Shown: positions 51,401 to 62,465 of the stretch, one piece after another | Layout of the letters: every line of letters starts with the position of its first letter | Position numbering within the stretch: the first letter of the stretch is position 1 | Assembly (NCBI GenBank): GCA_003255065.1 | Contig: QAOA01005666.1 | Coordinates: 475,762 to 539,761 of the forward strand | Direction of reading: 5' to 3' | From: Cercis canadensis | Lineage: Eukaryota; Streptophyta; Magnoliopsida; Fabales; Fabaceae | Length of the DNA: 64,000 bases | Notes under the pieces: generated by a model | Told to the model about the DNA's origin: nothing | What the model saw: the letters and a program-made list of their open reading frames with translations, nothing else | The model's database searches: none | Made by a program: the position numbers and the translations under genes

Positions 51401-54400
51401 TCAACTATTGAAAGAAGCTGGCTTCGAGCTTTCACTACCGGCAAAGCTATGGTGTGACAACCAAGTTGCTCTTCACATTGCTTCTAATCATGTGTTTCAC
51501 GAATGAACTAAACATATCGAGATCGACTGTCATTTTGTTCGTGAAAAGATTGAAGAGAAGCTCATTACTATAGGATATGTAAGAACAGAAGACCAGTTGG
51601 GAGACATCTTTACAAAAGCCTTGAATGGAGCCCGTATTGATTACATTTGTAACAAGATGGGCATGATTAACATCTATGCTCCACCTTGAGGGGGAGTGTT
51701 ATAGAATGTAAATATGGAAATAATATATATAGCTGTTACAGGATGTAAATATGGTAATATAGCATAATTATAGGGATTATAGTATGATCATAGGGATTAG
51801 CCTCTGTATATATATGAGTGTCCTATCAATGAGAAATATACTTTTTCCACCATATTACATTCACTAGATGTCATTGGCAAAATTTAATGTGTATTAGTCG
51901 CAAGGAATATAAGATCCCAAGTAGGAACAAAACTATGGATGAGAATTATTCTTAATCCTCTTTAAATTAGTGGGAAATAGTCCCGTTAAACAAGAAGACA
52001 TTAGCTATCATGCATTAAAGTCAGAATTAGCTGCAGTTCCAGTACATACTGTGACATTTGCCACCGATTCTGTTGTAGGAGATCCAACATTGACAATATG
52101 GACAACAGGTGACATGCTAGCATAGACCTGCAAAAAATTACATTTGAGTCATTTTTTTGTTAAATGTGGTTCCAAGAAGTAAAAGAATAAATTAGTAATA
52201 GACAGATGAGATTTTTTATGAGAATTACAAGTTACAAACCCCAGTCAGCATTTTCATATATATTAGTAATGGAAAATCCTTCATCCTAGTTTAGTAATAT
52301 CTATAAATGCCACCTTATTCTATAATCAACTCAAACTTACAAGATAGTTTCGATCTGGTGAAAGAGATGTATCAGTAATTGTCCNAGTCGGTATTCACAT
52401 TTACATGACTATCCCACAAAGCTTGGATATGCCTGGCCCTAATCGACGGTTTAACTCCCCTAACTCTTTGATGAATAAATAAAGGGACAGAGACCCTCTC
52501 AGGGGGCCCCTCGCTCAAAGAACTAGAAGAAGAAGTGCAAACCTCACTAGAAGAAGCCATCTCGAGTAGAAGAAGAAAAAGCTACCTGTGGTCTGATTAT
52601 TGCAAGCTCGAGAGAACAAAACTCCTCGAAAGAATGTTGGCAAAAGTGCAATTTTTTTTCAAAAGCTCAGCACAACCTCTGGGAGTCATTCACAAAAAGT
52701 GTAACAAAATGTAAAATTACCATATTTATACCGTTCTAATTCCTCCATCTAACGGACCAGATGAATCTCGTCCAACGGTCCGGATTAGCGCCGTATCATA
52801 GTCCGCGAAGCGACAACGTCGCCTCATATACCACCATTACTCACCTCGAGACACACCCTGCAGCCTCTGGAGTAATTACCTGCCATCCCATTCCTGCCGT
52901 GACAGGTGGCAAAAAGGTAACCGTTTACTTAAAACGAAATATTTTAGCTTGGCGCCATTTTCTTTCGAATCCAAGAACGTAAAGTCTCGGACTTCCTTTT
53001 TGGGGCAAGTGTGGTGGCCTTAAAGTATGGGCCCACATACAGTAGAGCCCAAACAAAGATATGACCCGAAAGACCCAAACATCAAACGGGTCGCGCGTTT
53101 GCCCGACCCGCCAGATCATGCTTTCTATTTACTATAAATAGCCCCTGACCCAATACAAGAAGGGGGCACAAAAAATCCCACTAGTTGACAATCATAATTC
53201 TGCTTCTCAGACAAAACTGATCTGACTTAATCTTCGGAGCCCGGGAAACTTAACCCGGCCCGGTAGTTTTCACCTGCAGGAAACTCGGTCACTCGCCAGT
53301 CAGAACAGGCAACCGACCTCGGTGATTTCACCCGACCTCAAGCTCAGGCATCGTCAGGGTCAAAGGGTATTTTGATTTGAGAATTTAGGTGTGTATATCT
53401 GATGATTTGAATGCAAGGAAGATTGTGGAGGAAATTACAAGAGCAGCAACTGGTGCTAATTTTGGGACTGTGTGTTTGCCTCCTGGAGATGTTGAATGGG
53501 AAGAAATTCTTGCTTGTCCTTGATGATGTTTGGAATGGAAATCGTGTGGAATGGGTTAAGCTGAAAAATTTGTTAGAAAATGATACCAAGGGAAGCAAAA
53601 TTGTGGTGACAACGCGTAACAGATATGCAGATTCAATAATGGGCAGGGTTAGTTGGTATCATTTAGCTGGTCTGCCTTATGATGACTGCTGGTCTCTGTT
53701 TGAGAAATGCGCCTTCTGAGAGGGAGAAAGTGCACGGTACCAAAACCTTCAAAAATAGTTCAAAAGATAGTGAGCAAATGTGGAGGAGTACCTTTAGCAA
53801 TACGCACTTTTGGAAGCTTACTGTACTTGACCACAGAAGAATCATACTGGTTGTNGTTATAGTATGTAAATATGGAAATAATATAGATAGTTGTTACAGG
53901 ATGTAAATATGGTAATATAGCATAATTATAGGGATTATAGCATGACCATAGGGATTGGCCTCTGTATATATATGAGTGTCCTATCAATGAGAAATATACT
54001 TTTTCCACCAGATTACATGGTATCAGAGCTCCCATATAAGGTGCTCGTTTTGTCTCACCGCCACCTTCGGTAGGTTCAGAAGCTGCCGGCCGTCCGACCC
54101 AGAGAGTCCGGCGTCCATCGGCAGCGCGAGTGAGATACACGTGCCAATCACTCATTCTGTGCTTCGACCCACGCGCCGGCGCGTGAAAGAGCGTCCACCG
54201 TCACCTTTGTCTTTGATTTGTATCGCCGGCCTTCTCTTCTCATTTCCGGCAACATTCTGTTGGTTTGGTCACTATTCCTCTCCTATTTTGCGACGGTTCC
54301 TCTGTTTGGGTTTCTTTGACTCTTGTTTTCATTCTGTTTTTTGGATATTCTGGTGTGGCTTTTGTTCTCATTATGGTGGTTTGATATTCTGGTCTGGTTT

Positions 54401-57400
54401 GGTATTCTAGTGTGGTGGTTTTGTGGATTTTGCATCTTTGATTGGTTTCCTTGGGAGTTTGTGCTTTGGCTATTTGGGTGGTCTGCTGTTTCTGTATTGC
54501 TTTGGCTGTTTGGGTGGTTTTGCTTAGTTGCTTTGTGTATTGCTTCATTGATGGCAGAAAATAAATCCACAGTTATGGCTGAGGTGGTTCCAGTTATGAC
54601 AAAAATCACTGAGCATAAACTCAAAGGCTCCAACTATTTAGACTGGAGTAAAACTGTTCAGGTGTATTTACGGAGCATTGAAAAGGACGATTATCTCACC
54701 TCTGATCCTCCTACAGATGATACCCGGAAAGCATGGCTGCAGAATGATGCAAGACTATTCTTGCAGATTCGGAATTCTATTAAAACCGAGGTACTTGGTT
54801 TGATTAATCATTGTGAATTTGTGAAGGAGTTAATGGAGTATCTGGATTTCTTGTATTCTGGACGAGGAAATATATCTCGTATCTACGAGGTATGTAAGAA
54901 CTTTTATCGGAGAGCAGCAGGATAAGCCTCTTACTGTTTATTTTATGGAGTTCAAGAAAACCTATGAAGAACTCAATATGCTTCTCCCATTCAGCCTTGA
55001 TGTCAAAGTTCAACAAGCTCAGCGGGAGAAAATGGCAGTTATGAGTTTTCTAGCAAGCCTCCGTCCAGAGTTTGAGGCTGTTAAATCTCAACTTCTCTTG
55101 GACTCTGAAATCTCATCTTTGCAGGAAATTTTTTGCTAGAGTCCTTCGCACAGAGAACCTTCAGACTTCTCAGCCCATTGCTACTAACAATGCTCTCGTT
55201 AGTCGTGGGGATTTTCGTGGTAGTTCTCGAGGTGGGTTGAATCATCGTGACAAGAATATGGAAAGTTGGAGTCAGCAGTCAGGTGAAGTTGAGTGTTTTT
55301 ATTGCCATGAGCTGGGGCATACAAAACGCACTTGTAAGAAACTTCTCAACAAGAATCTAAGAGGGCGGTCTACACATGTTGTCTCATCGTCTAATAAGAC
55401 TACGGTCTCTGCTGATAACTTTGCCCAGTTCACTCAGTACCAAGAATCACTGAAATCCCCTGCTCCTACTGCTGTTTTTGCTGATACAGGTAAATCCCCT
55501 ACATGCCTTTTGTCTTCATCATCCAAGTGGGTCATTGATTCTGGTGCATCAAACCACATGACAGGTAATCCTAACCTTTTCTCCACCTTCCATACCCATG
55601 CTTCTTCATCCCATGTGACTATAGCTGATGGGTCTACCCCTAGTCCTTTGTTCTGGCACTATTAACCTAACCCCGTCTATTTCTTTGCCCTCAGTATTGA
55701 GTTTACCTAATTTTTCATTTAATTTGATTTCCGTTAGTAAACTCACCCGTGCCTTGAACTGTTGTGTCTCATTCTTTCCTGATTATTGTCTTTTTCAGGA
55801 TCTTACGACGAAACGGATTATTGGTAAAGGACATGAATCTTGAGGCCTCTATGTACTAGACACTCAGGTGCCGAAATCCTTAGCGTGTTCAAGTTCATTG
55901 TCTCCGTTTGAGGTGCACTGTCGTTTGGGTCATCCGTCTCTCCAAGCGCTCAAACAGCTTTATCCCCAGTTTCGTCATTTATCGTCTTTGCCTTGTGAGT
56001 CATGTCAGTTTGCCAAACATCATCGTGTTCCCTTAGGGTCTAGGGTCAATAAACGAGCTGCACTTCCATTTGAGTTAGTTCATTCTGATGTTTGGGGTCC
56101 TTGTCCAATTTTGTCCAAAACTAGTTTTAAGTATTTTGTTACCTTTGTTGATGACTACTCTCGTGTTACATGGTTATATTTAATGAAAAATCGCTCTGAG
56201 GTTTTTTCACATTTTTGTGTCTTCTGTGCTGAAATAAAGACACAATTTAATGTTTCTGTTCAAACCCTGAGAAGTGATAATGCTAAAGAATACCTATCTG
56301 ATTCTTTTCAGTCTTATATGCTTCAGCATGGCATTCTTCATCAGTCCTCCTGTGTTGACACACCCGCTCAAAATGGGGTTGCTGAACGAAAGAATCGGCA
56401 TCTCCTTGAGGTTGCCCGAGCTCTTTTGTTCCAAATGACTGTTCCTAAACCATTTTGAGCGGATGCTATCTCTATAGCTTGTTTTTTAATTAATCGAATG
56501 CCATCTTCTGTTCTCAATGGGGCAATTCCCTATTCTGTCCTTTTTCCATCTAAACCTATGTTCCCTATTGGACTCCGCATGTTTGGCAGTACCTGCTTTG
56601 TTCGTGATACCCGGTCTCAAGTCACTAAGTTAGACCCTAAGCCCCTTAAATGTGTCTTCCTTGGTTACTCTCGTCTCCAAAAAGGGTATTGGTGTTTCTC
56701 TCCCACTCTTAATCGCTACCTTGTCTCTCCTGATGTCACCTTCCAAGAAGGCATTCCTTTCTTCTCCCCTTCCTCTCCTTCCCATAGTCAGGGGGAGGAC
56801 GATGATTTGTTGGTTTATACTGTTCCCTGTTCTCACCCACCTATAGATGCTCCTGCACCTCCTCCAGAGTCTACTCGGCCCCATATTGTCCATGTCTACA
56901 CTAGATGGCAACCTCCAAATGCAGGTTCAGATTCATGTCCTTCACCATTTGCTTCGTCGTCAGATCCAGACTTCAGTGCTCCTACTCTTGACCTTCCCAT
57001 TGCTCTTCGAAAAGGTAAACGTCAGTGTACTTATCCTATTGCTTCAGTTGTTTCCTATGATCACTTGTCTTCTCCTTCTTATTCTTTTTTGGCCAAACTA
57101 GACTCTGTATCCATTCCTAAAACAGTTTGTGAAGCTTTGGCTCATCCTGGGTGGCGTGATGCCATGATAGAAGAGATAAATGCTCTTGATCATAATGGCA
57201 CTTGGACATTAGTGGATTTACTTATTGGCAAGAAAGCTATTGGGTGTAAGTGGATATTTACAGTTAAAGTCAATCCTGATGGTTCTGTGGCCCGACTGAA
57301 AGCCCGTCTCGTTGCGAAAGGATATGCTCAGACTTATGGTACTGATTACTCAGATACGTTTTCGCCTATTGCCAAACTTACATCAGTTCGTTTGCTGATC

Positions 57401-59952
57401 TCCTTAGCAGCCACTCATGATTGGTCGCTGCACCAATTGGATATCAAAAATGTTTTTCTTCATGGTACTCTTCAAGAAGAGGTCTATATGGAGCAACCAC
57501 CTGGGTTTGTTGCTCAGGGGGAGTATGGGAAAGTATGTCGGCTCCGAAAGTTGCTGTATGGTCTGAAACAGAGCCCTCGAGCGTGGTTTGGTAGGTTTAG
57601 TCAAGTTGTTTTGAAATATGGAATGAAGAAAAACAAGTCTGATCACACAGTGTTTTACAGGCGTTCTAAGGATAGCATCATTCTACTTACAGTATATGTT
57701 GATGACATTGTGATTACTGGGAGCGATAGCTCAAGCATATCTGGTCTCAAGACTTTCTTGCACTCTCACTTTCAAACAAAGGATTTGGGACCTTTGAAAT
57801 ACTTCCTAGGGATTGAAGTCATGAGAAACGAGAAGGGGATCTTCCTGTCCCAAAAGAAGTATGTTCTTGATTTGTTGAAAGAAACAAGAAAAATAGGGGC
57901 TAAGCCATGTAGTACCCCAATGACTCCTAACATACAGCCTGCAAAGGATGATAGTAAACCATTTCATGATCCTAAGAGGTATAGGAGGCTTGTGGGGAAG
58001 TTTAATTATCTTACAGTGACTCGCCCCGACATTGCGTATTCGGTCAGTGTTGTCAACCGCTTTATGTCCTCCCCAACAATCAACCATTGGGCGCTCCTAA
58101 AACAAATTCTTTGTTACTTGAAATGAGCTCCAGGACGTGGATTATTTTATGGGCATCATGGACACACTTAAGGTAGAATGTTTCTTTGGCATGATTGAGG
58201 CCTATTCTGATGCAGACTATGCAGGGTGCAAGGATGATAGGAGATCCACTACTGGCTATTGTGTCTTTGTGGTAGGGAACCTAGTTTCATGGAAGAGTAA
58301 GAAGCAAAATGTAGTCTCCTGATCTACTGCAGAATCAGAGTACAGATCTATGGCAAACTCAGTATGTGAGATTATATGGATATATCAACTATTGAAAGAA
58401 GTTGGCTTCGAGCTCTCACTACCAGCAAAGCTATGGTGTGACAACCAAACTGCTCTTCACATTGCTTCTAATCATGTATTTCACGAACGAACTAAACATA
58501 TCAAGATCGACTGTCATTTTGTTCGTGAAAAGATTGAAGAGAAGCTCATTACTACAGGATATGTAAGAACAGAAGACCAGTTGGGAGACATCTTTACAAA
58601 AGCCTTGAATGGAGCCCGTATTGATTACATTTGTAACAAGATGGGCATGATTAACATCTATGCTCCACCTTGAGGGGGAGTGTTATAGTATGTAAATATG
58701 GAAATAATATATATAGCTATTACAGGATGTAAATATGGTAATATAGCATAATTATAGGGATTATAGCATGATCATAGGGATTAGCCTCTGTATATATATG
58801 AGTGTCCTATCAATGAGAAATATACTTTTTCCACCATATTACATTTCACTAGATGTCATTGGCAAAATTTAATGTGTATTAGTCGCAAGGAATATAAGAT
58901 CCCAAGTAGGAACAAAACTATGGATGAGAATTATTCTTAATCCTCTTTAAATTAGTGGGAAATAGTCCCGTTAAACAAGAAGACATTAGCTATCATGCAT
59001 TAAAGTCAGAATTAGCTGCAGTTTCAGTACATACTGTGACATTTGCCACCGATTCTGTTGTAGGAGATCCAACATTGACAATATGGACAACAGGTGACAT
59101 GCTAGCATAGACCTGCAAAAAATTACATTTGAGTCATTTTTTTGTTAAATGTGGTTCCAAGAAGTAAAAGAATAAATTAGTAATAGACAGATGAGATTTT
59201 TTATGAGAATTACAAGTTACAAACCCCAGTCAGCATTTTCATATATATTAGTAATGGAAAATCCTTCATCCTAGTTTAGTAATATCTATAAATGCCACCT
59301 TATTCTATAATCAACTCAAACTTACAAGATAGTTTCGATCTGGTGAAAGAGATGTATCAGTAATTGTCCACCTCAAGTTTCTGGCTAAGATGTCCTTCTG
59401 AACTTTCCAGCCCCTTTCAACATCATACACCTTGATGTGGCTTCCCTGTTTTATAACAAGGCAAAAACAAACTATAAATTAGTTTTTGCAGACCCCTTTT
59501 TCCTGGTAAATCATTTGTATCGTATCATAAAAATTTACATCAACAACTACAACAACAATAGTAGTAACAACCTGAAATCCAGCAACAAAAAGAGAACCAT
59601 CAGCTGAAAATTGTGAAACATAGGCACAGCTTTTCATCCGATCCACCAACCAAGGACCATTAGTAGGCAAATAACGGCTCAAAACATGACAACTATCTGC
59701 TAATGAGAATCTCCCTCGTCCAGAATAATTACCTTCTCTACCTACCAACATTCTTACAGTTGATACAGGTAACCTCTTCCTACCAGGAACAACCCTTGCT
59801 AAAAGCTCATGGGGACCTGACCTAAGTTTTGTGAGTTGGGCAATCTCATGATCAAGATAACTTGTCCTTTCATCAAAAATTTCACCTGAAGAAGATTCAC
59901 TGCCGGTACTACCATCATCACAGGTACTTGAATCTTTGTCAAACCGACTCAT
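42408..59952 (-). CDS. LEC14B: LEC14B-type WD40-repeat protein
   Basis: Nine exons on the minus strand give 472 residues: 59952-59572, 59445-59326, 59112-59035, 46408-46235, 45559-45482, 44805-44630, 43272-43120, 42889-42829, 42605-42408. The N-terminal 130 residues are acidic/Ser-rich ([20 protein letters not shown]), then WD40 blades follow: [95 protein letters not shown] and [20 protein letters not shown]. This order matches plant LEC14B proteins, relatives of DCAF11-type CUL4 adaptors; a role as a substrate receptor is family-based inference. The intron between exons 3 and 4 holds a copia element. Exon 3 and the 3' part of exon 2 occur a second time (52127-52050 and 52384-52341), which I treat as an assembly duplicate and leave out of the model. 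All introns used are GT-AG. The gene runs in the same direction as the small membrane-protein gene. Confidence 0.9.
46819..51859 (+). mobile_element. Ty1/copia LTR retrotransposon, copy 1 (fossil)
   Basis: A 5.0-kb element lying antisense in the third intron of the WD40 gene. LTRs of 163 bp are at 46819-46981 and 51697-51859, starting TGTTATAG and ending TTACA. A TGGTATCAGAGC primer-binding site, complementary to initiator tRNA-Met, follows the left LTR, and a purine tract GAGGGGGAG precedes the right one. The internal part carries, in copia order, gag with a CCHC knuckle, aspartic protease, integrase, reverse transcriptase and RNase H. TTTCA borders the left end; the right border is nearly the same. 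The coding region is broken in a handful of places, so it looks dead. The LTRs differ at about 8 of 163 positions; at 1.3e-8 substitutions per site per year this is very roughly 2 million years. Short LTRs and size fit Ale/Retrofit-type lineages, unproven. Confidence 0.93.
51860..52384 (-). other. Second copy of WD40-gene sequence (exon 3 plus part of exon 2)
   Basis: This segment matches 58844-59369 almost base for base: intron 3 end, exon 3 (52127-52050, encoding [15 protein letters not shown]), intron 2, and the last 44 bases of exon 2 (52384-52341), where it stops at the N at 52385. It flanks copia copy 1 exactly as 58844 onward flanks copy 2. I interpret it as the other haplotype or an unmerged contig end, not a genuine exon duplication. 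Confidence 0.75.
52386..53364. other. Unplaced-looking segment between two Ns: minus-strand ORF and LTR-like GC-rich DNA
   Basis: This DNA is richer in GC and CpG than anything around it and shows no similarity to the WD40 gene. A minus-strand frame from 52560, starting [18 protein letters not shown] and cut off by the N, may be the N-terminus of a plant mobile domain-type or element-encoded protein; I cannot confirm this. On the plus strand a TATA-like CTATAAATAG at 53131 followed by CCCGGCCCGGTAG near 53255 looks like the promoter and downstream part of an LTR. Treat it as a possible fragment of an old LTR element; boundaries unknown. Confidence 0.35.
53380..53854 (+). pseudogene. NB-ARC fragment of a CC-NBS-LRR disease-resistance gene
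   Basis: Recognisable pieces in order: [20 protein letters not shown] (RNBS-A-like, from about 53390), [15 protein letters not shown] (kinase-2, near 53500), [14 protein letters not shown] (RNBS-B, near 53590), [15 protein letters not shown] (RNBS-C, near 53675) and, in a different frame, [17 protein letters not shown] (GLPL, near 53780). At least two frame changes separate them: one between RNBS-A and kinase-2, one after RNBS-C, where a stop follows CAF. There is no P-loop, no coiled coil and no LRR. The fragment ends at the N at 53855. It is a non-functional piece, apparently from elsewhere in the genome given the Ns on both sides of its segment. Confidence 0.85.
53856..58843 (+). mobile_element. 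Ty1/copia LTR retrotransposon, copy 2 (fossil)
   Basis: This element is nearly identical in sequence to the one at 46819-51859 and has the same parts. Left LTR 53856-54017 (first base lost at the N), right LTR 58681-58843, same primer-binding site and purine tract, and the same order of gag, protease, integrase, reverse transcriptase and RNase H. TTTCA follows the right LTR and equals the 5 bases before the left LTR of copy 1, so both copies appear to represent one insertion event. Its coding region is also broken in a handful of places. Its LTRs differ at about 6 of 162 positions, consistent with a similar age of one to two million years. Confidence 0.92.
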
Positions 59953-62465
59953 AACTTAATCTTTGCTTCTCACTGCCAAGGTCCTGTAAAAAGCATCATA
60001 TTTTATACCTCCTCTACCACAAAAAATAATAAACAAAAATAAAATAAAATGCTGTGCGCACATATGTTTCCTAAAAGGACAAAAGCACACCAAAAGATGG
60101 AAAACATGCAAATTAAATCAATCAATCATTTTCAACTGTATAAATCAAAACACGACCATTCATACTACAAGTGAATGCAAATTGAGAAAGACTTTCACAA
60201 TAGGAATAAGATAGCAAAAGAAAGGTTTGCACAAATGTCGTCCATAAGCATCTTGCACTAGAATCACCTCAATTTGCTGCAAATGACATAGTGAGCAACG
60301 TTTTAAGAATCTTATACACTTCTGTAATATTGCAATGCAATAGTGGTAAAAGCCAAAAAGATATAATCTTTTTTTCTTTAAAAAAAAAAAGTTGATATAA
60401 AACAAATAAAGTAAAATCAAGGCATGTAAACTCAATTCAAAATATGAAAGTAATCAATTGTGCAGCCATACTGCTCAATTGAGACTCTTGATACATCATT
60501 TGGTCTCGAAGAAAAATGAACAATTTTTTTTTAAAAAAAAAAAAGGAGAAATTTAACTCATTTTTAAAATAAAAATTAAAATAAAAATTATCACCAAATG
60601 AAACTCGATTCCGCATTGGCGGCAGCTCATCAAACAGTGTCCATAACAATTTTACACTAGAATCATCTCAATTTGGTGCAAATGATGAGTAAAGCGTCAG
60701 AATTATACATACTTCTGCAACATCGCAATGCAATAGTGGTAAAAGCCAAAGAGAAACTTTCTTTCAAAAACCATTTCGATAAATATTATAGTTGATATGA
60801 GTAATTAAAGTAGAACGTAGGCATATAAACTCAATTTCAACACTTGTCTCAGAAATCAATTATTCAGCAGAAAAGTTCAACCACCACACTGCTCAAGTGA
60901 GACTCTTCAAACGTTGTTTGGTCTCTGAGAAAATGAAGGAAAGATTAAAAACAAAATAGAGACTTGATCCGGTTTTCAACATTTACACACAAAAAAAAAA
61001 ACAATTGAGTACCAAATGAAACTCAATTCGCAACCACTGCATTTCATCAAACATTATCAACCTCAAAAAGTGCACGCAATTTCTAAAATTACAAACAAAA
61101 GTGAAAAATCAAAAGGGAATTGGTTCGCGATTCACAAGCTCACCTCTGATTAGAATATCTATTCCTTGGGATTCAGCTGAACGAATCAGAATTTGTCGTA
61201 CCACTTGGTCTACTGGTTTGTTTCAAAAATCACACCCTTCAACAGTTGAATAGTCAAAGTCCGTTCGGTTTCATTCCCACTTTCTAGTCTGAGAAATTTT
61301 TTCTTTTTTTCCTTTTTTGGGTTTTCTGAGCGAACGAACAGTTAAAAACCTGCTTGCATATGCGTACGACGATTTGAGGCAACGTGGCGCTTGTGACTCG
61401 CGGCAAGCCACAGTGTTCCTAACCAAACAAATTTTTTAATCAAACGTTTCTGACGTCGCAAGAGCCAGTACCTTACCAAACTTGAGTAAACAGTAACCAG
61501 AGAAAAAAAAAACAAAATACCTAATAATTAACGGTAATTGGAGAACAAGCTAATAATGAATTAATCTAAAAATAGTTATAATCTCGTTTAATAATAAATT
61601 TTCATTCTTTTTCCTTGTTCAAATATTTTTATTTTTATTTAAAAATAATTATAATCTCATGTAATTAAGATAATTCGAATTTTGAAATAAGAACGAATAA
61701 ATTACTTTTAAAACATGGTTGATTGAGCTATAATTTTTATTTTATAAAAATATTTAAAAGCTCTAAATAGGTACAATTTTATAGTTCTATTGTTATTCAT
61801 TTCTTCCAACAATTTACTTGAACTTATTAAATATTATCATATCATTATTCCAATTATTTTTTGAATTTTTAACTTAAATTACACAATTAGATTCTTCAAC
61901 TAAAAATATATCTTGATTTATCTATCTAGAAAAAGGAAACTCAAATTAGGTTATATATATGCTAGTAATTCCATTTATTTAAAGAAAAACATCTTACTTA
62001 TATCTTTTATATAAGGAAAATTATTTTCATGAGGATTTAGTCCGAATCTCTTGATAAGTTTACTAAAATGCGACATTATAATTAGTATATATATAAAATA
62101 ATTGTTTTTGCATTTTTTTTAACAGTGAAATATTATTGGGCATGCTCTCACATTGAGACTAAAGTTTTTCTTGAATTAGAAAATTTTATTAATTAATAAT
62201 ACAATGAATACATATCAACTACTTTGTATTACACCAATTCAACTCATCTATAGCCCTCATATATCTTGCGGATGGCTATATTCTGGTATTATATGCCTTC
62301 CTTGGTGCTGCTATCCCTTTATTTCAAATGGAGCTCAAATAATGTGATACTTGATGGTGATCATTGCAGAGGGTCATGCTCCTGTGTCTTTGGTTTGAAA
62401 CTTTCACCATCACTTGGAAACATGTTGAGAATTTATCCATGTAATCTTTCTAGTCATTTTCCTAT
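59953..62465 (-). promoter_or_regulatory. WD40-gene upstream region with probable 5' UTR intron
   Basis: Upstream of the ATG at 59952, the minus strand offers an acceptor TTTTTACAG with exon sequence from 59983, and a donor AATCAGAG/GTGAGC with exon sequence ending at 61144. This suggests a leader intron of about 1.16 kb (59984-61143). The probable leader exon and promoter lie at about 61145-61450, where CpG content rises (for example ACGTGGCGCTTG near 61382). 61500-62465 is AT-rich with no gene seen and includes the 3' region of the sugar-transporter gene. The splice sites are inferred by eye. Confidence 0.45.
60236..61045. repeat. Diverged ~400-bp tandem duplication
   Basis: 60236-60635 and 60636-61045 share ordered words: GTCCATAA, CACTAGAATCA(C/T)CTCAATTT, GCAATGCAATAGTGGTAAAA, GCATGTAAACTCAATT / GCATATAAACTCAATT, ACTGCTCAA(T/G)TGAGACTC, TTTGGTCTC and ACCAAATGAAACTC. 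Identity is moderate (perhaps 70-75 percent by eye) with indels. No N separates the copies, so this is a genuine old duplication, and it falls inside the probable leader intron of the WD40 gene. Confidence 0.75.

Noticed and set aside
52050-52384. Extra exons making a longer WD40 protein
   Set aside because: Exon 3 is duplicated with its intron and a piece of exon 2 cut off by an N; the family has one copy and the context fits an assembly duplicate.
53411-53719. A functional short NLR-like protein
   Set aside because: It has kinase-2 and RNBS-B motifs but no P-loop, and its neighbours RNBS-A and GLPL lie in other frames; it is a gene fragment.
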